A stretch of DNA of 10,324 bases, taken from NCBI GenBank assembly GCA_039796495.1, contig JBDKJQ010000001.1:1-10324 (forward strand). The letters are read 5' to 3'. The notes under the pieces are model-generated. The model worked only from the letters and a program-made list of their open reading frames with translations, made no database searches and was not told the DNA's origin. Within the stretch, counting starts at the first letter, position 1, and each line of letters begins with the position of its first letter. Position numbers and translations under genes: made by a program. This document shows positions 6,499 to 10,324 of this stretch, piece by piece. The stretch comes from ARS1285 sp039796495 (lineage in GTDB: Archaea > Nanobdellota > Nanobdellia > Pacearchaeales > GW2011-AR1).

Positions 6499-6878
6499 GA
6501 TCACTTACTTTGATGACAATAGTTCTTGGAGCTTCTCTGATGAGTACAGGCAGTTACAAATTTCCCTCACAGAAATTTCAGAAAGCTCCAAGGGTTTTAT
6601 TTGAACTAGTTATTGACGGCGAGCGCATCACCGCTCTTTACTATGAGGGGAAACATTCACTGGAAGTTGCCAGCAAAACTGCAGATAAAGCCGTTACCAG
6701 ACGATATTGGGATATTAACAATGATCAATCGCTTGACATATATCTTGAAAATGGAAATTCTCCTGCGCCCTATCATATAATGCGAGGCGACAGACTGCCT
6801 GAACCACTTACTGAAAAAGACCAACAAACTTATAAATTCTATTTAGATAAAATTAAACAAGCACAAGGCGGAAATTGA
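6495..6878 (+). CDS. Probable secreted protein, diverged paralogue B, 127 aa
   Basis: Unrecognised. The N-terminus (MRSLTLMTIVLGASLMSTGS) looks like an export signal, though shorter and less clean than in paralogue A. YWDINNDQSLDIYLENG at 71-87 aligns without gaps to the acidic loop of paralogue A, sharing Y, W, D, D, I, Y and G. Here the loop is degenerate: N75 replaces an Asp, Q78 replaces the loop Gly and L84 replaces the twelfth-position Glu, so calcium binding is doubtful. The C-terminal helix LTEKDQQTYKFYL (105-117) also aligns with ITAEDHKKYNEYL of paralogue A. This points to tandem duplication followed by divergence. The next gene starts one base after its stop, so it is probably in the same operon. 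Confidence 0.72.
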   Translation: MRSLTLMTIVLGASLMSTGSYKFPSQKFQKAPRVLFELVIDGERITALYYEGKHSLEVASKTADKAVTRRYWDINNDQSLDIYLENGNSPAPYHIMRGDRLPEPLTEKDQQTYKFYLDKIKQAQGGN

Positions 6879-6879
6879 A

Positions 6880-7245
6880 ATGAAAAAACAAACATTGAAG
6901 CAAGCACAAGCATATGCTCAAAAAACACAAAGATATACTAAAACTTCTGAATTTGATTCACTTGAGACTGCACTCTCATTATTGACTCTTGCACACTCTA
7001 ATGATGAGAATAATTTTAGGATGATTATTGATTCATTTAAAACATCCGCTCAAAAAATAGAGCCGAAAGATGATATTGATGAAAGGATGAAAAATAATCC
7101 TTTAAGTTATCTTGAATTTTTATGTATAACAGCAGACGGTAATCTTTTTTATCATCATCCTTTTGTTCCTTACCCGGGTGAAAGGCCTATCGGAGAAGTT
7201 CAGCAATATTTTAACTCATTATACGGGGGACATTTGATATCATGA
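6880..7245 (+). CDS. Hypothetical protein, 121 aa, translationally linked to groEL
   Basis: Not recognised. The first 60 residues are predicted by eye to be helical and Gln/Lys/Thr-rich (KQAQAYAQKTQ, then LETALSLLTLA at 28-38). The second half, with PLSYLEFL, YHHPFVPYPGERPIGE and YFNSLYGGHL, is richer in aromatic residues, Pro and Gly. There is no signal peptide or membrane segment. The gene begins one base after the preceding stop. It ends in an ATGA overlap with the groEL start, so groEL translation may depend on it. Counting 300 bases by eye gives about 33% G+C, below the groEL lines counted, consistent with later insertion. No function is proposed. Confidence 0.72.
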   Translation: MKKQTLKQAQAYAQKTQRYTKTSEFDSLETALSLLTLAHSNDENNFRMIIDSFKTSAQKIEPKDDIDERMKNNPLSYLEFLCITADGNLFYHHPFVPYPGERPIGEVQQYFNSLYGGHLIS

Positions 7246-8852
7246 CATCAAAACAAATTGCATTTGGCGAGCATGCACGCAATGCGCTGATACGAGGTAT
7301 TGACAAAGTTGCGAATACGGTCAAGGTCACCCTTGGACCGATGGGAAGAAATGTTATTTTAGACAAAAATGGAACGCCACTTGTTTCGAATGATGGGGTA
7401 ACGATTGCAAAAGATATTGACCTGAAAGACAAGTTTGAAAATATGGGCGCAAAACTGATGAAAGAGATAGCATCAAAATCACAGGATGATGCCGGCGATG
7501 GCACGACAACCGCAGTGTTGCTCGGGCAGAGCATGATTAAGGAAGGAATGAAAAATATCACTGCCGGCGCAAATCCTATTGAAATCAAAAAAGGAATTGA
7601 GAAAGCTATTGGAGAAATAGTCAAATATCTGAAAGAAAAAAGTGTTCCAGTCAAAGATAAGCAGATGGTATCGCAGGTTGCAACGATTTCCGCGAACAAT
7701 GATCCGGTCATCGGCAATTTGATAGCAGAAGCGATGGACAGAGTCGGCAACGAAGGAGTCATCACTGTTGAAGACGGGAAAAGCATTGACACTGATTTAG
7801 AAGTAGTTGAGGGAATGCAGTTTGACAAAGGATTTATTTCGCCGTACATGGTCACCAACCACGAGAAAATGATTGCAGAACTTGATGAGCCGTATATTTT
7901 ATTGACTGATAAAAAATTAAACTCTATGAAACAATTAATTCCGATGCTGGAGAAGATAGCACGTGAAGAGAGGCCACTTTTGATAATCGCCGACGATGTT
8001 GAAGGAGAGGCGCAGGCTGCCATCATTATCAATTTACTGAAAGGCGCAATCAAAGTATGCGCGGTAAAATCACCCGGATTTGGCGAAGAGCAGAAAGAAA
8101 TGCTTGAGGATATTGCGGTGCTCACGGGCGGAATAGTGTACAGCGAAGAAAAAGGTATGAAACTGGAAAATTTTGATGATAGTGCACTTGGAAGAGCGCG
8201 ACGAGTCATTGTGCACAGCGATAAGACAATTATTGTTGATGGAAAGGGTGAGAAAAATGCTATCGAGAAAAGAAAAAAGATTATCGAAACACAGATACAA
8301 AACGCCGACGGAGTGTATAAAAAAGAAGAATTAAAAAAACGGCTGGCAAAATTAGGAGGAGGAGTTGCAGTCATTAAAGTCGGTGCGGTAACAGAGACAG
8401 AACTGGAAGAGAAAAAAATGAGGATTGATGATGCTTTGAACGCGACAAAGGCGGCGGTACAGGAAGGAGTTGTTGCTGGCGGCGGTGTTGCATTATTTCG
8501 AGCCAAGGACATTCTTGAAAGATTAAAACTGGAACGTGATCAGCAGATCGGAAGCACTATTATTAAGCGCGTTCTTGAAGAACCATTGCGACAGCTTGCA
8601 CGCAATTCCGGAAAAGAAGAAACAGAAGTGATCACCACCATCAAATCAGAAAAAAATGATAATTATGGCTATAATGCAAAGACCGATGTGTTTGAAGATT
8701 TATTCAAAGCAGGAGTCATTGACCCGACAAAAGTTGTTCGTGTGTATCTACAGAATGCTGCCTCTATCGCGAACCTCATCCTGACAACAGAAGCACTCGT
8801 CACAACCCTGGATGAAAAAGAAAAGAAAGGCGCTGAAGCGATTATCATTTAG
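7242..8852 (+). CDS. groEL: Group I chaperonin GroEL (Cpn60), 536 aa
   Basis: ATP-driven double-ring folding chamber that works with GroES in the cytoplasm. It is clearly the bacterial (group I) type rather than the archaeal thermosome. TVKVTLGPMGRNVIL (26-40) and GDGTTTA (85-91) form the nucleotide site. D51, D86 and D397 match the catalytic D52, D87 and D398 of E. coli. AAVQEGVVAGGG is the family signature, and NYGYNA with DPTKV marks the equatorial C-terminus. In the apical domain, FDKGFISPYM keeps aromatic or hydrophobic residues at the substrate-binding positions, with Met where E. coli has F204. The tail ends KGAEAIII and lacks the Gly-Gly-Met repeats. It overlaps the preceding gene by four bases, with GGGGGA at 7225-7230 as a possible ribosome binding site and no promoter of its own. 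Last gene of the apparent groES operon. Confidence 0.96.
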   Translation: MTSKQIAFGEHARNALIRGIDKVANTVKVTLGPMGRNVILDKNGTPLVSNDGVTIAKDIDLKDKFENMGAKLMKEIASKSQDDAGDGTTTAVLLGQSMIKEGMKNITAGANPIEIKKGIEKAIGEIVKYLKEKSVPVKDKQMVSQVATISANNDPVIGNLIAEAMDRVGNEGVITVEDGKSIDTDLEVVEGMQFDKGFISPYMVTNHEKMIAELDEPYILLTDKKLNSMKQLIPMLEKIAREERPLLIIADDVEGEAQAAIIINLLKGAIKVCAVKSPGFGEEQKEMLEDIAVLTGGIVYSEEKGMKLENFDDSALGRARRVIVHSDKTIIVDGKGEKNAIEKRKKIIETQIQNADGVYKKEELKKRLAKLGGGVAVIKVGAVTETELEEKKMRIDDALNATKAAVQEGVVAGGGVALFRAKDILERLKLERDQQIGSTIIKRVLEEPLRQLARNSGKEETEVITTIKSEKNDNYGYNAKTDVFEDLFKAGVIDPTKVVRVYLQNAASIANLILTTEALVTTLDEKEKKGAEAIII

Positions 8853-8863
8853 TTCTTAGTAAT

Positions 8864-8873
8864 GATTTTAAAT
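8864..8873 (+). promoter_or_regulatory. TATA-like element for the 8893 gene
   Basis: TTTTAAAT at 8866-8873 is centred about 24 bases before the ATG at 8893, giving a leaderless or nearly leaderless message. GAAAGG immediately before the ATG is too close to act as a normal ribosome binding site. A start separate from the groEL operon is likely, but read-through cannot be excluded. Confidence 0.45.
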
Positions 8874-8892
8874 GCACAAACCTTAAGAAAGG

Positions 8893-9492
8893 ATGGCTAC
8901 TGAAAAAAATTCTTCAAGGAAAAATTCCACGCGAAAAAAGTTTCCTGTCTTGATTACAATTGCTATTTTCATAATCATTATTTTTCTTGTTGCACTTTAT
9001 TTTTTCTTTCCGTTTAAAAAATCTGAGAGCGGGCTGAACAAAAAAGTTATTGAAAATCCTCTAAAAAATATTATTTTGGAGAACACGAATGCTAAAGGAG
9101 AAGTGAATATAGACAAAGTTGTTCAGGAGGCAACTGCAGAATTTAATGAAGTGTACATTAATTATATTCTGATTGCGCTTGGCGTAAAAAATTTGCATGC
9201 CTCGAGCTTTGGATATGGCAATCCGAAGATAGAACTGCGTATTGATGATGAAATCTGGAGTTCTGAGATTGTCGACGGCAGATTGCATACAAAAAAGCAA
9301 GCGACTGATGATGAAGATGCGATTATTTATATGTCAAAAAAAGAAGCGGTGCATGCGCTCCTCTCTTCCAACCTTACTGATTTTATGACAGACTCGGTGA
9401 AGTCGGGAAGAACAAGAATAGAGATGATTGCTGATAACACAGAGCTGTTTACCAAAGGGTATCTGAAGATGTATCAGGAATTGGCCGGATGA
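8893..9492 (+). CDS. Single-pass membrane protein of unknown function, 199 aa
   Basis: A Lys/Arg/Ser-rich N-terminal tail (1-16) precedes one strongly hydrophobic helix at 17-40, followed by FKK. The basic tail suggests the N-terminus is inside and the bulk outside. Residues 70-105 look helical. Residues 112-199 form an alpha/beta region: KIELRIDDEIWSSEIVDGRL, then DAIIYMSKKEAVHALL, then SGRTRIEMIADNTELFTKGY. The order of a strand pair with 'xIxdGxL', a 'DaxIxms' helix start and a late 'KGY..hY' loosely resembles SCP2-like lipid-binding domains. The match is weak and only suggestive. The last 19 bases overlap the convergent gene on the other strand. Probably its own transcription unit. Confidence 0.82.
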   Translation: MATEKNSSRKNSTRKKFPVLITIAIFIIIIFLVALYFFFPFKKSESGLNKKVIENPLKNIILENTNAKGEVNIDKVVQEATAEFNEVYINYILIALGVKNLHASSFGYGNPKIELRIDDEIWSSEIVDGRLHTKKQATDDEDAIIYMSKKEAVHALLSSNLTDFMTDSVKSGRTRIEMIADNTELFTKGYLKMYQELAG

Positions 9493-9797
9493 GCAGATTC
9501 ATAAAATTTCCATAGACTGTGCATATTAGAAAAAGTCCTCATTTTTTTTGGTATTTCCTGTGTTGCATTTTCTCTAAAAATCTGGTAGCTATCTTCTCCA
9601 GCGACTAAATAAACAAGATCACTTGTTGTGTCTAATCTGACTTTTCTTTCTCCACACATCAGAATAAAAGCAGGATATCCCTGACTAAATCCTATGATAC
9701 CCTCGGTCGGAGTAATAACGAGCGTATCGCATATAATTGATAAATTTCTTTTTTGTAAACGAGAGAGATTTGTATATTCTTTTATTTCAAATGACAT
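9474..9797 (-). CDS. Hypothetical protein, 107 aa
   Basis: Not recognised. It is a small, soluble, probably beta-rich protein: DTLVITPTEGIIGFSQGYPAF (24-44) and KVRLDTTSDLVYLVAGEDSYQIF (52-74) alternate hydrophobic and polar residues, followed by a basic segment and a short helical C-terminus with WKFYE. There is no signal peptide or membrane helix. The start at 9797 lies about 25 bases from a TATA-like ATTTAAAT on this strand, so the message would be leaderless. It converges on the membrane-protein gene with a 19-base overlap. Support for it being real is the promoter spacing and the filled reading frame. A chance ORF is less likely but possible. Confidence 0.62.
   Translation of the reverse strand: MSFEIKEYTNLSRLQKRNLSIICDTLVITPTEGIIGFSQGYPAFILMCGERKVRLDTTSDLVYLVAGEDSYQIFRENATQEIPKKMRTFSNMHSLWKFYESAHPANS
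9542..9549 (+). terminator. Poly-T tract, possible terminator of the 8893 gene
   Basis: Eight consecutive T on the plus strand, 50 bases after the stop of the membrane-protein gene. Archaeal RNA polymerase can terminate at oligo-T without a hairpin. The tract also encodes Lys residues in the convergent gene, so it may be there for that reason. Confidence 0.35.
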
Positions 9798-9817
9798 TGG
9801 GTATCCAATAGAAGATG

Positions 9818-9825
9818 ATTTAAAT
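9818..9825 (-). promoter_or_regulatory. TATA-like element for the minus-strand gene starting at 9797
   Basis: ATTTAAAT is palindromic and centred about 25 bases upstream of the start codon on the minus strand, the spacing seen at the other leaderless genes in this window. Confidence 0.45.
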
Positions 9826-9894
9826 AATTATTCTTTCAAAATCTTCATCAAAACCACGCAACGGAATTTTGTTACTAATTGGTTAATTTTTTTG

Positions 9895-9910
9895 ACAGAA
9901 AGATTTATAA
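9895..9910 (+). promoter_or_regulatory. BRE/TATA promoter upstream of the winged-helix gene
   Basis: A purine-rich ACAGAAAG (9895-9902), matching the archaeal BRE context, is followed directly by ATTTATAA (9903-9910). Transcription should begin 25-27 bases downstream, near 9932-9935. That is about 75 bases before the ATG at 10009, so this message has a leader, unlike its neighbours. A seven-T tract just upstream (9887-9893) might end any transcript entering from the left. Confidence 0.6.
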
Positions 9911-9926
9911 GCTATTATACAGCTTA
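9908..9926. repeat. Short inverted repeat next to the TATA box
   Basis: TAAGCT at 9908-9913 pairs with AGCTTA at 9921-9926 across seven bases. It overlaps the end of the TATA box and lies before the predicted transcript start, so a DNA operator is more likely than an RNA hairpin. At six base pairs in A+T-rich DNA it could be chance. Confidence 0.35.
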
Positions 9927-9931
9927 ATATA

Positions 9932-10008
9932 TAGTTTTGAGAAGTATGATTGATTTATACTTCTCAATCGCAGAATTTTTTCTGCGTAATTAAATCCCTT
10001 CAAAGCAC
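9932..10008 (+). ncRNA. Structured leader with two perfect hairpins upstream of the winged-helix gene
   Basis: Hairpin 1 is TTGAGAAGTAT (9937-9947) pairing perfectly with ATACTTCTCAA (9957-9967) around a nine-base loop. Hairpin 2 follows after one base: CGCAGAA (9969-9975) with TTCTGCG (9980-9986) around TTTT. Together they fill the first two-thirds of the predicted leader. Possible roles are a regulatory 5' leader, a small RNA, or a palindromic operator for the downstream DNA-binding protein. I do not recognise a known riboswitch class. A 15-codon ORF (9946-9993) also runs through it. Type and exact ends are inferred. Confidence 0.4.
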
Positions 10009-10275
10009 ATGAAAGACAATTTTGACATATTTTTTAGAAGAAAGCCGGCTTTAATGCTTGTGGCTTTAAAAAAAATGTCTAAAGCACGATATGGTTCTTT
10101 GTTAGCAAAAGAAGTTGACTGCACCTATTCTCACGCGGTGAAAATATTGCAGACACTCGAAGATCTTGGCTTAGTTTTGTTCGAAAAAAAAGGACGAATA
10201 AAACTGATAAAGCTAACAAAAAAAGGTGAAGAGATAGCTGAGAACATAGATTCCATTCGAAGACAATTAGTTTAA
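10009..10275 (+). CDS. Winged-helix DNA-binding protein, 88 aa
   Basis: A small transcriptional regulator-like protein consisting of little more than one winged helix-turn-helix. Helix 1 spans about 13-23 (ALMLVALKKMS), helix 2 about 29-36 (GSLLAKEV), and the recognition helix about 40-53 (YSHAVKILQTLEDL). The wing is LVLFEKKGRIKLIKLTKKG (55-73), and a C-terminal helix (74-87) may dimerise. The pattern is typical of MarR-like and archaeal mini-regulators; the ligand and targets are unknown. The ATG at 10009 has no close TATA box, and its promoter appears to be about 100 bases upstream with hairpins in between. Autoregulation through those inverted repeats is a reasonable guess from context only. 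Confidence 0.85.
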   Translation: MKDNFDIFFRRKPALMLVALKKMSKARYGSLLAKEVDCTYSHAVKILQTLEDLGLVLFEKKGRIKLIKLTKKGEEIAENIDSIRRQLV

Positions 10276-10282
10276 TTTTTTT
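10276..10282 (+). terminator. Oligo-T terminator after the winged-helix gene
   Basis: Seven T follow the stop codon directly, the simple form of archaeal intrinsic terminator. A second run of seven T lies at 10312-10318. Confidence 0.45.
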
Positions 10283-10310
10283 ACGCTTTAGACAAAAGAG
10301 GGGTGGTTTT

Positions 10311-10324
10311 ATTTTTTTATATAT
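10311..10324 (+). promoter_or_regulatory. Possible TATA box of the next gene, at the window edge
   Basis: ATTTTTTTATATAT closes the window. TTTATATA within it is a near-perfect archaeal TATA box. If used, a leaderless gene would start about 25 bases beyond the window. It could equally be only a T-rich terminator. Confidence 0.3.

Noticed and set aside
7211..8512. 433-codon open frame on the minus strand opposite groEL
   Set aside because: It is Ser/Phe/Ile/Pro-rich low-complexity translation and exactly antisense to a certain groEL. Long antisense frames opposite groEL are a common artefact of codon bias. No promoter or ribosome site was seen at its start.
9811..9846. Six-base inverted repeat GAAGAT/ATCTTC flanking the minus-strand TATA element
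   Set aside because: Short arms with a wide 24-base spacer in A+T-rich DNA; expected by chance and with no extension of pairing.
9694..9927. 77-codon plus-strand frame across the intergenic region
   Set aside because: It is antisense to the minus-strand gene and runs through two TATA elements and a poly-T tract; no start signals were seen.
1..10324. CRISPR array, tRNA/rRNA genes, insertion sequences, attachment sites
   Set aside because: Read for spaced direct repeats, CCA-ended cloverleafs, terminal inverted repeats and transposase or integrase motifs; none was seen. A degenerate tRNA could be missed by eye, but the intergenic gaps are almost all too short.

Overview
The window looks like chromosomal DNA of a mesophilic archaeon that carries several bacterial-type genes. 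A small-genome DPANN lineage such as Woesearchaeota is my best guess, but that is inference. The archaeal signal is in the promoters. Most transcription units start with a TTTATATA-like TATA box centred 24-27 bases before the ATG, which implies leaderless mRNAs. Some internal operon genes instead have GGAGG-type ribosome binding sites. Genes are tightly packed, with stop/start overlaps and short convergent overlaps. There is no rRNA, tRNA, CRISPR array, insertion sequence or transposase.

Layout. Bases 1-3716 hold nrdA (5' end cut by the window edge; tandem ATP-cones) and nrdB, joined by a TAATG overlap. They encode a class I ribonucleotide reductase. The small subunit has Phe in place of the radical Tyr and Glu as first metal ligand, the hallmark of the Chlamydia-type class Ic (Mn/Fe) enzyme. 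Bases 3766-5156 hold an unrecognised small gene, a convergent NUDIX hydrolase, and a divergent dCTP deaminase gene (dcd) that shares a compact back-to-back promoter with the NUDIX gene. With nrdAB these form a nucleotide-supply neighbourhood.

Bases 5257-8852 form one apparent operon that begins with groES and ends with groEL. About 1.7 kb of small genes separates the two: a conserved-looking unknown protein, two tandem paralogous secreted proteins with an EF-hand-like acidic loop, an 11-codon mini-ORF between those two, and another unknown. Spacing is 0, 1, about 31, 1 and -4 bases, so the unit appears intact. The split chaperonin operon is the most unusual architecture in the window.

Bases 8893-10324 hold a single-pass membrane protein, a convergent unknown gene, and a small winged-helix DNA-binding protein. 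Upstream of the last lies a well-formed TATA/BRE promoter and a roughly 75-base leader with two perfect hairpins. In a region of mostly leaderless genes this leader stands out as a candidate regulatory RNA or operator. The window ends in what may be the promoter of the next gene.

All family assignments were made by eye from motifs and remembered sequences. No search was run.
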